DNA of 64,000 nucleotides from positions 53,056,760 through 53,120,759 of the forward strand of contig CP136069.1 in the NCBI GenBank assembly GCA_032622095.1, given 5' to 3'. Both the position numbers and the translations under genes were made by a program. Below are positions 20,938-33,877 of this stretch, piece after piece (the stretch's first letter is position 1; each line of letters starts with the position of its first letter). The notes beneath the pieces are model-generated. The model was not told where the DNA came from. It was given only the letters and a program-made list of their open reading frames with translations, and did no database searches. This stretch comes from Siphonodentalium dalli (taxonomy: Eukaryota; Mollusca; Scaphopoda; Gadilida; Siphonodentaliidae).

Positions 20938-23037
20938 GTAAACCTAGGTCATTGTGCAGAATACAAAAAAAATCATAATTTCTAAATATTTCCTGTATTA
21001 GTCTGTCAAACATCCCATTATCTAACATATTCCATACCACTTATGTTAGTCTTTTTTTTTTACTTCTATTATACTAAACTAGCTGAAACAGGCTCCATCG
21101 GAGATAACTATGGCCCCCTTTGTTGGACTTCGCGCACATTTTGATCTTAGACAGAGCCTTCGTTTAGCGGCGGCCCCTTCGTGCGCTTCAAGCACATTTG
21201 GTCATTGAAACATTTTGATTTATATATATTGTTTTAATATATTTGTTTTTAAAGATTGAATTCCTAGCTTGCTCAATTTAACAAAACCAATTTTTATTTT
21301 ATTTTTTTTAATTAAACATTTTGAATACTAATACCATTGTAACATCCGCCAGGGTACCCCGAGCCACCACACCAAATTTGGGTCCAGGGGTCTGAGAGAA
21401 AAATCCGGACATATCCTTCTCGTTTATATATATATTTATCATTTGACTCAATCATTATTTAAGTTGGAAACTATGTCATAAATAAATTTCATATCAATTA
21501 CTAATTCATATCACCTTCCGATAATTTGATTGGTTTGTTGACAAAAAGTGTGTTCTGATTGGCTGAATGGCAGTCGGGGGCCGAGCCGCATCTCCGATTA
21601 AATGCAGGTCAAATTCGTGCGCGTCAAATACACGAATCAACGCGATGCCGAAATTCTCGCAATTATAATCTTGAAATATATAGTTTTGGACATTGTTATA
21701 CGATAAATAGAATACGTAATTCGTATTTATCCAATAAACATACGATATAATGTCACAAACTGAGAACAGAATAGCGCACTATATCTTCGCGTGCATATTA
21801 TTTCTGCTAGTTCACAAGGTGTAATTGGGCTTCCGGTGCAATGAAGTGACGTCACATTAACCTTTTGCTGCCGATTTCATATAGCTTTTTAGTGATTTGT
21901 GTGCGTTTTGGACATCATAATCAATTTAGAGGTGTCATATGATAAATAGAATATGTAATTCGTGTTTCTCTCATATGATATTTATGAAACTCGTCACGAA
22001 TTTTCAGTTTTCTCTCGCCAGAGGCTCGAGAAAACTGAATTATATATTGAAGGTGACCCGACTTCGTCCGGGCTTTGACGTTGAATTGACCATTTTGAAG
22101 GTCAAGGTCAGGTGGGGTCAAACACCAACACCCCAAAAATGGTGGAAATCGGCCCAGCGGATACCGGGAAATCGGCCCAGCGGATACCGAGATACCCTAT
22201 GCATCAAATTTCGTCCGTAGAAATCCGCCAGTTTAACCCGATTTGATTTCCACGTGCATCATATACACACGCTCATTAATTATCAAGTTTCAACGTAAAG
22301 ATAAATTACCACCGGAGCCCGAGATATCGCCAAGACGTCTGAAACAGTCAAATGCATCGGCCGGTTAAGCGTTAACGTGATCTAACGTTATGACCTCTAA
22401 CGACGTCATAGAAGTTACGCATTGTTTTTATCCTGATAGAAGATAGTACCACTTCTTCTTGATAATTGAGGCAGATAACTAAAACGGATACATACGCGTT
22501 ATATATCGTTGGAAAGAGGAAACACGAAAGATTCTCACAGTGTCATTATTATGACTGGCATTTTATTATTCGCGCTGTTTCGAATCGATTTGTAAGCACC
22601 GAACTCAAATGAAAGTCCCGTAACACAGCGTAAAAACAGATTTGACCTCGGCACGTGAAAAGTTGACCTCGGATCTGAAAATCAATAGACCTATGTTACT
22701 CCTGGCCCGAAAATACCCCCACATACCAAGTTTCATCGAAATCGGGTCGGCCGTTTTCGAGTTCATCGATTACACACAAACAAACAAACAGATCTTCCAA
22801 AATATATAATAGATGACAACCAGTCACAACACTATACCAGACTTGGATACTTTCGGTCTTGTGAGAGATCATCTGAGTTGAAAGACCTGCATATAATTCA
22901 CTGATTGGCTTGATACACTGATGACAGATATGTTCTACCCATTGATAGTCACATTAATGTTTGAGACAGTTGGTCGCTCTTTTTCCATGCACACAATGAT
23001 CTAGGCATTAGTTACATCAGGACAAGTTTACTTATAT
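20938..23037 (+). repeat. Dispersed repeat R3, copy 1, split by a Helitron
   Basis: The pieces 20938-21078 and 22814-23037 together match the uninterrupted copy at 24296-24664. The break is at aaa|tgacaa, exactly at the Helitron boundaries. Confidence 0.7.
21079..22813 (-). mobile_element. Non-autonomous Helitron with a related empty site
   Basis: On the minus strand it begins TCTATTATATATTTTGG plus tgtttgttt repeats at 22813 and ends CAGCTAG at 21079, with a ctccgatggag hairpin upstream. Flanks are A and T. The unoccupied paralogue at 24430 reads aataaatgacaaacagtcac, showing insertion between A and T with no duplication. The interior shares a gaccttgaccttcaaaatgg block with the Helitron at 35437-36301 and has a decayed second 3' end near 22047. 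No helicase gene is seen. Confidence 0.75.
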
Positions 23038-23039
23038 AC

Positions 23040-24290
23040 ACTCTTAGAACCATAAGTCCTTCAGAGAACCCCAAAAAGGTTCTTCACCTTGTCACAATAG
23101 GAGCACCTTATTTGGTCCTTCAAAGGACCCCATCATAAGGTTCTACCGAAGAACCATATCATAAGGTTCCACAGATGAACCCCAAGAGGGTTCTTCAGAG
23201 AACCCTGTTCATAACAGAACAGGGTTCTTAAGGGAACCATAATATATCCCAACATGGTTCTTCTGGGAACCTTTATAAGAACCCCAGATGGTACTTCGGA
23301 GGACCCCATCATAAGGGTCACACGAGGGTTCTTCAGAGAACCTTTCATATTTCAGAACAGGATTCTTAAGGATAGGATGTTGGCCACGTTGCCTATATTG
23401 CGGCGTTGCGTACACTTTGGGGTTTTGTTATAATAACTAATATATTGTCATGATATTGAAGCATTTGGGGAATGATATGTACATGTCAGCTTATATCTGC
23501 ACATTGCGTATACAATTCGCTTAATTTTGGTGTGATTCATATTCTTGATTACACGAAGGTGGTGAATTAGTCTGCACTTTAACACATATTTATGCATATT
23601 TTACGAATATACGACGAACGTGTAATGACGTTGTCCAGCGTGGACTGTGCGTTGATATTGTAAACAAACTTTTCACTTTTTTATCGGTCAAATTCTTTCG
23701 ATAATTCTATCTAATTACATCTTAGCTATTATTCGGATCAGCTCTCCCCGTCGAAAAAGTGATAGTTGGACCAAAACGACACTTGAGAAAATAGGAAAAT
23801 AGGAAAATCTATGATGCATTGAAGAACGCAAAATAAAACAACAAATCATCGTCGCACAAAGTAACAAACAATGCATCAATAAATCCCTTGATATAGCATA
23901 TTTATAGGCTACATGCCTCTGAGTCAGTGTCTTATACATATGGAGAGAAAAACAACAGGTGCAGCAATATTTATAAAAGATAACCAACACCAACGGTCGT
24001 TATTACTATTATACATTACCATTCCCCAACCCTGCGAACAAACACGTACTCCTTTCTCTCTGATTGATGTTTTATTCATGTTAATCACTCAATTCGGCTC
24101 CATGGCACATGTATCAACTGCATTATTGTTTGGTCATGAAGAACCCTTCAGCATCCAAGAGAACCCTAGTTACACACCGACGAACCCTATCGATTACAGA
24201 GAACCTTTTCTGACACCGAAGAACCTCTGAGTTCTTACAGAGAACCCTTGAGTTCTTCAAAGAACCACAAAGAACCCCTAATTCTTAGAG
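23040..24290. mobile_element. CACTA-like element with ggttcttc palindromic motifs
   Basis: Starts CACTCTTAGAACC and ends ggttcttagagagt-like on the other side, giving imperfect inverted ends. Both subterminal zones (23041-23370 and 24135-24290) are packed with variants of the palindrome ggttcttcagagaacc. Short TIRs with dense subterminal repeats suit CACTA/EnSpm-type non-autonomous elements. There is no transposase. It sits between the two direct copies of R3. Confidence 0.5.
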
Positions 24291-24295
24291 AGTAT

Positions 24296-24664
24296 GTGAA
24301 CGTAGGTCATTGTACAGGATACACACAATTCCATAATTTCTAACCATTTCCCGATTAGTCTGTCAACCAGCCCATTATCTAGCATTATTCCTTAACAATT
24401 TTGTTAGTCTACTGGAGCAACCTCTGTTATAATAAATGACAAACAGTCACTATGCCAGACTTGGATATTGTAGGTGTTGTGAGAGTAACCGATCATATGA
24501 GTTGATAGACATGCAAATATTTCACTGATTGTAATGATGCACTGCATGATGAACAGTGTGGTAACAGTTATATTCTAGCAATTCATAGTCACATTAATGT
24601 TGCTCGCTCTTTTACGATGCACACAATGATCTTGGCTTTAGTTACATCAAGACAAGTCTATTTA
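24296..24664 (+). repeat. Dispersed repeat R3, copy 2 (uninterrupted)
   Basis: Matches 20938-21078 joined to 22814-23037, with substitutions. It serves as the empty site for the Helitron at 21079-22813. Confidence 0.7.
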
Positions 24665-24947
24665 TTTCAGTTTTACATTTCTTGAAGCTTCTTTCCGAAT
24701 GTTGTCGGGAAGGAATTATTTCACCACACCGCCCCATATGCAACATGCCATATAGCTTAATGTCATCTCTACTAAGGCCCATATGAGGTCCCAGTAACAT
24801 AAATATGGTGTTTTTTGCAGTTATAAATTCCTATAATATGTTTTAAACTGTTACAAATGTCATATAAGGGCACAAAAATTTTTTTTGTAAAAATTTGCAT
24901 GAGGGTGTAAAAAACGCATATTTTGTTTTACTACCCCCCCCCCGGTT

Positions 24948-25022
24948 ACAGGTCAAAGTTATGTAGTAGCATTCCATACATGGTTTCCATATATGGAATA
25001 TAATACTACAGAACTTTGACAT
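24948..25022. repeat. Imperfect palindrome
   Basis: The arms gtcaaagttatgtagtagca and the matching tactacagaactttgac face each other around ccatacatgg/tatatgg. It could extrude as a hairpin. No flanking duplication was found. The surrounding 24665-26340 shows no gene. Confidence 0.5.
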
Positions 25023-26560
25023 GTAGTACTAAATAAACGGCACGGGACTGGATTGATCCAATATGGCCGCGACTCCGTGACAAGGCGTATATGCTCAACG
25101 ACCGTAATTCGTGACACTGCTAAGATGACACGCAAGCTTCAAAATATGCGGAATGTTATGCTCTATAATAAAAAATGTGGCCTTCAAAATTCTGGAGAGG
25201 GGGATTTCCATATGCTGTCTCAGCGTCTAGGATATTTGTTGTTGTCGAGAGAACATCTTCTATTCCACTTTGCTCAGATGCTGCGATGTAATGTTTCTTA
25301 ATAACGAATAACAGGCACACTCCAAAGTTCTTCAGCACCCTTTTAAGTATGCCCTGCTGTTATGTGTGACTTATAATGGCTCTGCTGGCGGTGGATCGAT
25401 TGACATATTAAGCTTCGCACATCTAGTCTAATTGAAGCCAGTAAGTCATGCGTTTATAGAAACCAGACAAAAAACATCTAATTGAATTTCGTCACCACTC
25501 CATATGCGGAGATTTTCCAACGGATATGATTTTCATTTGCCCAATTTACTTTAAAGATGTCCGGACCAATTTGACACCAAATGGGTCAGAATTTTTAACC
25601 CTTTCTATACCAAACGGAATATCCAATTTAATTATAAAAGGATACATTGTAATAGTCTATTATCCATTCGGATGGGTCTCCGTTACAACCATTTTGCTTC
25701 CAACGACAGTCATTTCGAGATGTTTAGTATAAGTTGCCCCAAACATTTGTTATCTACAGCTGCAACTTTCAAATTGGAGGAAATGACCGATAGTTATATT
25801 AGAATTTCATCACTTCACTCAAGCAAATTCGAAAAACATGGTCTAATTTCATGGACAAAAAAGACAATCCAGATATTTTTGGAATTTGATTAATTTCCTA
25901 ATATTTCCAACCCGGTCGCTGATCCTGGATTTATAATCGTGTTCACACTTGGCCGAAAAATCTTTTGGCCAACTTTTTGACCAATTCTGATTTTTTTTTT
26001 GCCAAATAAATGTTTTTTTGGCCAAATTAAATCATCATTTTTTGGTCCCACAATTAATGAACATGTTTGTTTTATTTAACATCTACCATTCTATATAATT
26101 GTGTCCATACCTTCAAATACCATGTCTAGACATTGTTACTTGGCAATATACCACTACCCACTTGGTGGCCCATTGTTACAGTGCACTGCCATGAACCCCC
26201 ATTAAGATGTATAACAATGGTATCATCCCGCCAGTTTCGAGTTTACTCCAACCTAATTTTCTCAGCCAAATCATCGTATTCGCAATTTCCTGAAAAACAA
26301 AACTAATAATTGCTCAATGTTCGCTACATTATTTAGTCAGAGTTGATCGATTATTTACACAACTGGTGTGTACAATCACTCGGACGTTGAGTGATTTCAT
26401 TCAAAATTGAGTAGACAGTTTAATGAAATCGCTGAGTATATATAAACTAATATACTCAATACTTTAGTCAACGTTGCTAGAAGATATACAAGTCTTGCCA
26501 TAGTGTGTCTGTCGTTTGCAGAGTGAAGTCCCAGAGGATGGATTAAGTAACACTACACCG

Positions 26561-27087
26561 CATTGCGGGCTAGAGTAACCAAATTAACCCTCCAGGAACC
26601 CCATTCCTCAGTTGAAGTTGGCTGTGTTCGCCCATCAAAACTTAGTCACCTCGCATACTTTTTGGTAACATGCAAGGCGTGAACTTGTCCAGTCACTTGT
26701 AAACACTTGTTTTAACAGGTGAATCCGTACATCATGACAATAAAGTGCCAGTCAGAAGAAGTCGTATTTTTAGGCGCACCTTTATTGCGATATTGAGCAT
26801 GCTTAATTTAGAAAAAGGCGTGATTTTAGAACAATACCAAAAATCTGTCACGCTTATTATTGCAATATTGAACGCAAAATATTTCGATACTAAGCGCGCT
26901 AAATTTCACACAGAGCCGATAGTGTTATATTTATATTAGATAAATACGCATTGCGGGCTAGAGTAACCAAATTAACCCTACAGGAACCCCATTCTGATTG
27001 GGTCTCAATTGCTATGGGAGACCTAGGATCAGATTGAAGTTCCTCAGTTGAAGTTGGCTGTGTTCGCCCATCAAAACTTAGTCACAT
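26561..27087 (+). repeat. Direct repeat split by a nested insertion
   Basis: The phrase gcattgcgggctagagtaac through catcaaaacttagtcac occurs at 26561-26650 and again at 26948-27087; the second copy carries about 45 extra bases. The stretch between them (26654-26947) is a copy of a second repeat that recurs at 27803. Confidence 0.6.
26654..26947 (+). repeat. Recent duplicate of a MITE fragment, copy 1
   Basis: Almost identical to 27803-28100, from gcatactttttggtaacatg to ttagataaatac. Both contain the same 64-codon frame, letter for letter in translation, which most likely reflects recent duplication and not coding constraint. Confidence 0.65.
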
Positions 27088-27115
27088 CGATTATACAATT
27101 TATCGTTAGGCGATA

Positions 27116-29676
27116 CACTGTTATAAAAAAGACCGTCGCTTTAACGGTCTGAGACCGCGTAACATCTCTGCCATCATTTGACCGTTAAACATACGGTCAG
27201 GCCGTAGCATGTTCCACGGTATAAAACCGTTTAAGTAACTGTCAGACCGTAACCAGTAACTGTTAGACCGTTGTATATTTTACGGTTCAACGCCGTTTAA
27301 TTAATATCAAGACCGTAACTAATAAAGGTAAGACCAATGGTATTTTTCATGGGTCAACACCAATTTTTTGCTCTTAATTTGCTAATTTTCCATAGAAGTA
27401 GCCAGGTTCCCATGGTGACAATATGATTTCCCGGTAGGCATTACGATTGAATGGTCGAAACTAGTATTATTCGTAACTGAAAATTACATCTTAGTTCTTA
27501 TGTTACGGTCATAGTTTTGATGAAAAGTAAATCCTGATAGACAATACTTATGAAACTTTGCACTTTGCAGAGGATCAAGGTTGTTATCTGCCTCGTAGAA
27601 TTTAATCCGGAAAAAGGCTGCGCACGTGTAATGTGTTCGCCTTTCACTAACTACTGTATAAATATGGATGTAAATAACAAAAACGATACTAGTAATAGAT
27701 CATAAGCCAACCCATCACTTTTAAGCCATAAAAAGAACAAAGCTACATGTTTCACAGTTAAAACTCAAATTTATGTACATTTAAAAGTAAAATATCTTAA
27801 TGGCATACTTTTTGGTAACATGTAAGGCGTGAAATTGTCCAGTCACTTGTAAACACAGTTTTTGTTTTAACAGGTGAATCCATACATCATGACAATAAAG
27901 TGCCAGTCAGAAGAAGTCGTATTTTTAGGCGCACCTTTATTGCGATATTGAGCATGCTTAATTTAGAAAAAGGCGTGATTTTAGAACAATACCAAAAATC
28001 TGTCACGCTTATTATTGCAATATTGAACGCAAAATATTTCGATACTAAGCGCGCTAAATTTCACACAGAGCCGATAGTGTTATATTTATATTAGATAAAT
28101 ACTGTGCATATAGTGTACATATAGTATTTGCAACTATAATGATATACATATCTAAAACATTGTCTCTATTTATACAATAAACAATATAGAAGAAGCAATA
28201 ATTTGATTTAAATGTCACAATTTTGAGCGCAAGATGTCGCAATATTAAGCGCAAAATATTGAGATATTAAACTCAAAATATTGCAATACTATCACAAGCG
28301 ACATGCTTATAAGCGTTTCCACTTGCAATATTATTGCGATATTGGGCGCGAAAATAGCCCGCTTAATATACCACTTCTTTTGACTGGTACTGTATATCAA
28401 TAACAGCTAGTTGTGATTGGAACCTTCAAGACAACAGCAGATCGCATAATAACTGTGCGCATTGACTTGGTGACAATGTTCTGCTGTAGTCGCACATTTT
28501 CCATGAAATTTTAAAGCATGATGCATCAAACTGTAAACTGGTATCACGACACTGGTATCAATATCAGTGAGTCAGCCAAAGATAGTTTGATAAGAACATC
28601 CGACCAATAGTGTACACCCGGTAAATTGTCGTAATAATTTGACGATAACATGGCGAATGATGACAATGTCTCATATCCACACGTTTCAATGAAAATTGAT
28701 GAACAATGGACGAATTGGTCCGTTTAATTGTAAAGTTGGAATTGTAGATATGTGATCACCCGTCATTGCACGTCGTCAGTTCATTGTTTACGGTGTTGTT
28801 GTTGACATTGAAGCTCTTGTGAATTACACTGGTGCGTACAGTACATGTACATGTATATCCTCTCTTGTAAATGTACATGTGCTTTGAAACAATCAGATTC
28901 AGAACACTGTCAACTGGATTGTCAATATTCTTATAGTAATAGCTGCTTGTTGAGTCGTTGTTATTATTGTCACTATTGGTTGACATCGAAGCTCGTGTTA
29001 ATTGTAATCCTCTTGTGTCAGTAAATATGCCAGTGTTTTGATACTAAGTCACAACACTATCAATTTCAACATCAGCACTGAGTGGAATGAAGTCAGACGC
29101 CGGATCATGCCATGATGGATTGGCATGAATCTCTACTCTCGAATGTAGTAGAAATTGTCAATGATCAAGCCGGTTTTCGCAGAAATAAAACTTGTCCGGT
29201 TATCAAAGGAACCGAAATTAGACCGTCTTAACAACTGTCCACAATCGAAAAGGTAACAGTTTCTCAAAAAACAATAGTTTGCGATCAAATACGCAAGGAT
29301 AAATGGAGAATACATGAGCTGAGTGCTAAAGCGGAAACTTAACCCCGGAATGAGAATACTGGTAACGTACTCATGAATATACGTACCGACCCACATATAT
29401 AACACAGAATAAATGCCGGATTAATAATACATATTAAATATCAGCAGAGTAAGATTCAGTCATACTGTATGGAGTCATTGCCGTACATTATATGGTCGCC
29501 GATAAATATATTATTGAATTTTGACAGCATGACTTTGAATCACGAAAATATTTAATTTAGACAATTTTCATGGGCACATAAAATAACGGTAAAATTCCGT
29601 CAAACTGATGAAACGGTATGGGACCGTCGATTATGACGGCCCGAAACCGTCGAACCGACATTATTTTCTAACAGTG
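27116..29676. mobile_element. CACTG-ended element with accgt/acggt subterminal motifs
   Basis: Ends CACTGTTATAAAA and, reversed, CACTGTTAGAAAA, flanked by TA on both sides. The left 230 bases and right 100 bases are filled with gaccgt/acggtc motifs in both orientations. This fits a CACTA-type design, but the TA flank also allows a Tc1/mariner relative. No transposase is visible. A smaller MITE is nested at about 27880-28395. Confidence 0.55.
27880..28395. mobile_element. Nested MITE with agtrccagtcaraagaag ends
   Basis: The left end near 27898 (agtgccagtcagaagaag) is mirrored near 28390 (agtaccagtcaaaagaag when reversed). Internal motifs of the ttgcgatattgagc type repeat in both orientations. 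A truncated duplicate lies at 26654-26947. Confidence 0.55.
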
Positions 29677-30784
29677 TAAACAAATTGAACAGAAAGGAAC
29701 AAAGTAACTAAAAACAATGTCTATTTGAGACTATTGGTATTTATTTAACATGTACTGTTTAACTGTATACACACATGTGTATAGTGCTCTACGAGAGCGC
29801 TGAGATAAATAGAAGATGATTATTTCCAGAAGATGAGGCCTAAGCAGAAATAGGTCCTAATATCGTGAATTTAGTGATGCTAGCCTACTGTGTGAATTAG
29901 TGTTACTACATTCACCCTCTTGTGACCTCATTCTGCAAACGACAGACGCACTAGTTCAAGGCATGGCGATATAATCACACCGGCGTTGAGTAATGGTTGT
30001 GTACAATTTTTTTCAATGAAAATTTTCAGTGTAATGCGGCTTGCGCCTTACACATTTATGGGCCACTACATACAATATATTATTGAAAGTCGAAACCAAC
30101 TACTTCCATCGCAGTATACTTGACTTGAAACGTATTTTATTTGTAAATAATACAAACTTATGAAGCCCATCTCCCAATACAGTCGATTAAGATACAAAAT
30201 GTTTACAAGATGACTGCTGAACATATTTACATGCACGATTTTGCTATTTTATGGTGATTGATGTAGTGCCTTCCAGATCATATTGCTATGTGGGTTATGG
30301 CTGGTTTGGTAGCTATAACATTTGGTGGGGTTTGTGTGATTTTTGTTCGTTTTAACTAATGTTGGAGCGGGTTTTGTGCAAAGGGGTATTTTCTTCATAT
30401 ATATATATATGTTAGTCAAGTGTTAGTCAGCTACTCTGGAAGACAGTACATATGGTAGATTAAGGTAATAGAGAACTGGTGAGTGAGTGGGGGAGTAGGT
30501 CCATAAGTGGGTAGCCAGTAGATTACTAAACTTTGTAGTCCTTCTTTGTGAGTTTATTTTGTTTTAAGTTCAGTTATCGAAACGCTTTGTTGCTACAATA
30601 TATTGCTGAATTATATCGAACAGTTTCTTATTACTTTGGGACGAGATATATGGTATTCCGAAAAGAATTTCGTTAATATTTTGAATTTGAAGGCTTTCGT
30701 GAGTCAATTTATCAGCGAGGACCGCTCAGCCATTTAATCGCAAATATATATAGTTGGTTAAAATACAGTAAGATGTATTCTTCA
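29677..30784. other. No gene seen
   Basis: AT-rich sequence. A stretch near 29935-30040 is a weak inverted match to 26350-26545 (shared cgtttgcag/acgacagac words), perhaps the decayed ends of an older element surrounding the CACTG-ended one. Confidence 0.4.
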
Positions 30785-31022
30785 CACACACAAAAAACAA
30801 CTTCACACGTATATATACACGATGGACCAACTTGTTAGTTAAAATATACCCAATTTTAACAATGACGTTGAAATATACTATAATACTATCATACTCAAAA
30901 TATGCCCAATTTTATCAATGACACTCCAAATATACTTACGCCCATTTTTATCAACGACTCTCAAACATATAGTACTATAGTACTAACACACTCAAAATAC
31001 ACTTATGCCCAATTTTATCAAC
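30785..31022 (-). repeat. Fragment of the Polinton-like terminal repeat
   Basis: Carries the subterminal signature of 151-6528: gcccatttttatcaacga, tatagtactatagtactaac and an acttatgcccaattttatca variant, in the same order as the right end at 6240-6500. It stops before the terminal ccccatgtactact, and no second arm is present. It is probably a remnant of another copy. Confidence 0.6.
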
Positions 31023-32549
31023 GAGCCGCTTATTCTTCTTCTAGGATGTCAATGGAATTCGTTTTGTTTATCACAGAGCAGCACAAATGAAATGTCTTCA
31101 GTTACTCTTAACTATAATTCTTGTTTATTGAATTTCTACTTGTGTAGGATATAAATAATCTCCATTTGACCGATAGTTTACAGATATTCAGGAGCATTGC
31201 AGTCCCAACCGTTTCAAGGTATGTTACTAAACTTTCTCTCAGTATTATGGTCTATGCCGTTATGGCAAAGGGGATGTCAAGGCCTGGTAACTACAAACTG
31301 GGTGGACAGCACCACACCGACCCACCGGACTAGCAGGAAAATACTAGTATGAAGAATCGACTGGTAAACCGAGAGTGACCCCTCGGCTATCTACAGGTCA
31401 ACAAAGGATACAGGATAGTATAACGTATTCACGTGATATGTGTATAAAACAAATGTATGCATACCATGACGGAAAAGGAACATAGCACCAAGATTTATTA
31501 GGGATATGGGAATATCTTATTGTTATGCTGCCCAAATTGTAGTACAGGTACATGTTACCCCGTACACCGTGATATGAAATTTACGAGGCATGATTCGGGA
31601 AGTGATTTAGTCAACGCTCTTCATTTTGCATCAAGCTATGGTATTGTGTTATTAGTGGCTGTGTAGCTTAAACATTATAATTTCTTATCTGATCCACTAA
31701 GCTATGATATTTTATAGTGTATATAGTCCCTGCGTTCCCGCTAATGAGGGGAGTTGGCTATACTAATATAGTGTGATAACAGTCAATGATATATAGTAGT
31801 CAACAATAGGTACAGATACATATATGGTTTATTGTTTAAATAAAAGTACAGTGATTCTGATCTGTGAATGTCGCTAAGCATTTTGAGGCGCACAGTGAAA
31901 TGTTTCAGAGAAAGATTTACTACGACCAGGCCGAAATATGTCACAATTACAAAGTTGGGTATGCCAGAAAATAAAAGTGGACTACGGTGGTCATCGGAAG
32001 CGCGCATGAGTTATATAATGGACGAAATGAGTCCATTATTATATGAGACGGTTTGGACGGTAATTGTTTTTGGGCGAATTCGGAGTGCTAAAGCTTTCGC
32101 AATGGCCAGCAATAATCTTTAGATATATAGTGTGTGTAATTCACATTTCAGATTTTATATTATTCATAAAATTTCACATTATTTGGTTCGAGGTGGAAGG
32201 AAAAGTGCATCAATTCAAAGTGGTGGTTACTATTATTAGAACAACTTCCGGTTTAGCGACCTGGTACAGTCTAATACCAGGTGAATCATTATGGTAGCTG
32301 ATTGGTCGATGTGAATTGGAAACATGGTAATTAACATTACTGGTAACTGGAATTTCCAGATCAGGGAAACAACCGACAACGCTTGGAGTAGAATAAACAT
32401 TCTCCATCAACTTACATGTAGGTCAACATGAGGATCATGAGTGGGTAAAGTTAATTCCTGGAACTATAGTGCAGGGGTACCATATCAGCCTCCGAACTAC
32501 ATGTTATGACGACAGCGACGGCTTAATGAAGTATATATACAGGCATTTC
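31023..32549. other. No recognisable feature
   Basis: Mixed AT-rich sequence with frames of 60-85 codons on both strands, none with a recognisable domain. Confidence 0.5.
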
Positions 32550-33085
32550 TTATCACAATACACATGACTGCGAAAATACAGAAAGCAAATGCAGTCACTG
32601 GAGCTATACGCAGAGCATTTACATACATGGACACTAAAACAATGTTGAAACTATACAAAAGCCTGGTGAGACCACATCTAGAATATAATATGCCCAACCG
32701 GGTTGGAGTCCTCTTTTAAAGAAAGACATTGAAATGCTGGATAAAGTCCAAAAAAGATTCACAAAATTAATACCAAAAATGAAAGATCTACCATATGAAG
32801 AAAGACTACAGAAGCTAAATATACCAACACTGAATTACAGATGAATAAGAGGAGATATGATTGAATGCTTCAAGATATTTAACACCTATGACCCGGAAGT
32901 AAATGACGTATTAAAAAGTAGCACCGAACTCAGAACCAGAGGGCATAATTACAAGCTATTTCTGGAAGGAGGAAATACTCATTCAGTCTAAGAGTGGTGG
33001 AGCCATGGAATCCTCTAACAGAAAAATTGGTCTATGCAAAAGACATGAACACATTCAAAAACAAACTAGATTACCATTGGCAGCA
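32550..33085 (+). pseudogene. Non-LTR retrotransposon reverse transcriptase, 3' fragment
   Basis: The conceptual translation reads as the C-terminal part of a LINE-type reverse transcriptase. A helix rich in AKIQKANAVTGAIRR leads to LYKSLVRPHLEY, then a one-base frame change, then a SPLLKKDIEMLDKVQKRFTK stretch and a YEERLQKLNIPTL stretch. An in-frame TGA follows where CGA (Arg) would be expected, and a further TAA occurs near 32991. CR1- or RTE/Jockey-type elements share this arrangement. The 5' part is missing, as usual for truncated LINE insertions. It is non-functional. Confidence 0.75.
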
Positions 33086-33710
33086 GGGGGTGGGTGGGTG
33101 GTCAAAGCCACCAACAAGCAATTTTTCCGCAACTAAAAAAAAAATCCTGCTGTTTTTTTAGTGTTTTGGCAATGAGTTGGGCTTTAAAACCACTTTGAAT
33201 GAGAGAAATAATGTAATTCTAACTAGTAAACTGCAGGCAGTTATCGTGTTGTATTTTGTTGCAAATTTTGAAATCCAAGATGGCCACTGGCAGCCATGTT
33301 TTTTTGGCCGAATGACCTCAAAATGACTCATTCCTATTTACATGTCCATGTTAACATCCATGATAAATAGTATGCACATAAATTCATATACAGCTGTTTA
33401 CAGTGAATTTCCCCCCGCAAATCTCTGTTTTAGTGTTAAAAGGGGGGTGGGTGTCAAAAATGGTCGGAAAAAACTGCCGAAAACGGAAACAAATTTGGCA
33501 GTGGGGTTGGGTGGGCATAAAAAATGATCGAAAGGGAAAAAAATGCCATACCTGCCTAAACAAAATTCCGACCCCCCCCCCCCTGTTGGCAGGACCAAGA
33601 AATTAAATTAAATTTCAAGGCTGAGTTGAGTCTGAGAGACCCTGATACGATCAGTTAAACCAAAAATAAAACTTCAGGAGAGTTCGGAGAAAAAGAAGAA
33701 GAATCAGAGG

Positions 33711-33862
33711 TGGATATAGTGGCTAAACAGAGTTGGATATAGTGGCTAAACAGATGTGGATATAGTGGCTAAACAGAGGTGGATATAGTGGCTAAACAGA
33801 GGTGAATATAGTGGCTAAACAGAGGTGGATATAGTGGCTAAACAGAGGTGGATATAGTGTCT
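33711..33862 (+). repeat. 22-23-bp minisatellite
   Basis: Seven tandem units of ggtggatatagtggctaaac plus aga, with single-base differences. It is an ordinary minisatellite beside the hairpin element. Confidence 0.9.
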
Positions 33863-33877
33863 AGCATTGTTCTAATT

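Noticed and set aside
20938-24664. Direct repeats R3 as LTRs of a retroelement
   Set aside because: There are no TG...CA ends, primer-binding site, polypurine tract or gag/pol. The sequence between them is a CACTA-like element with its own ends.
26745-26939. Identical 64-codon ORF at 26745 and 27900 as a conserved small gene
   Set aside because: Identity extends well outside the frame in both directions, so it reflects a recent duplication of a MITE fragment.
33711-33862. CRISPR-like regular repeats
   Set aside because: The units are directly tandem with no unique spacers, in a eukaryotic context; this is a minisatellite.
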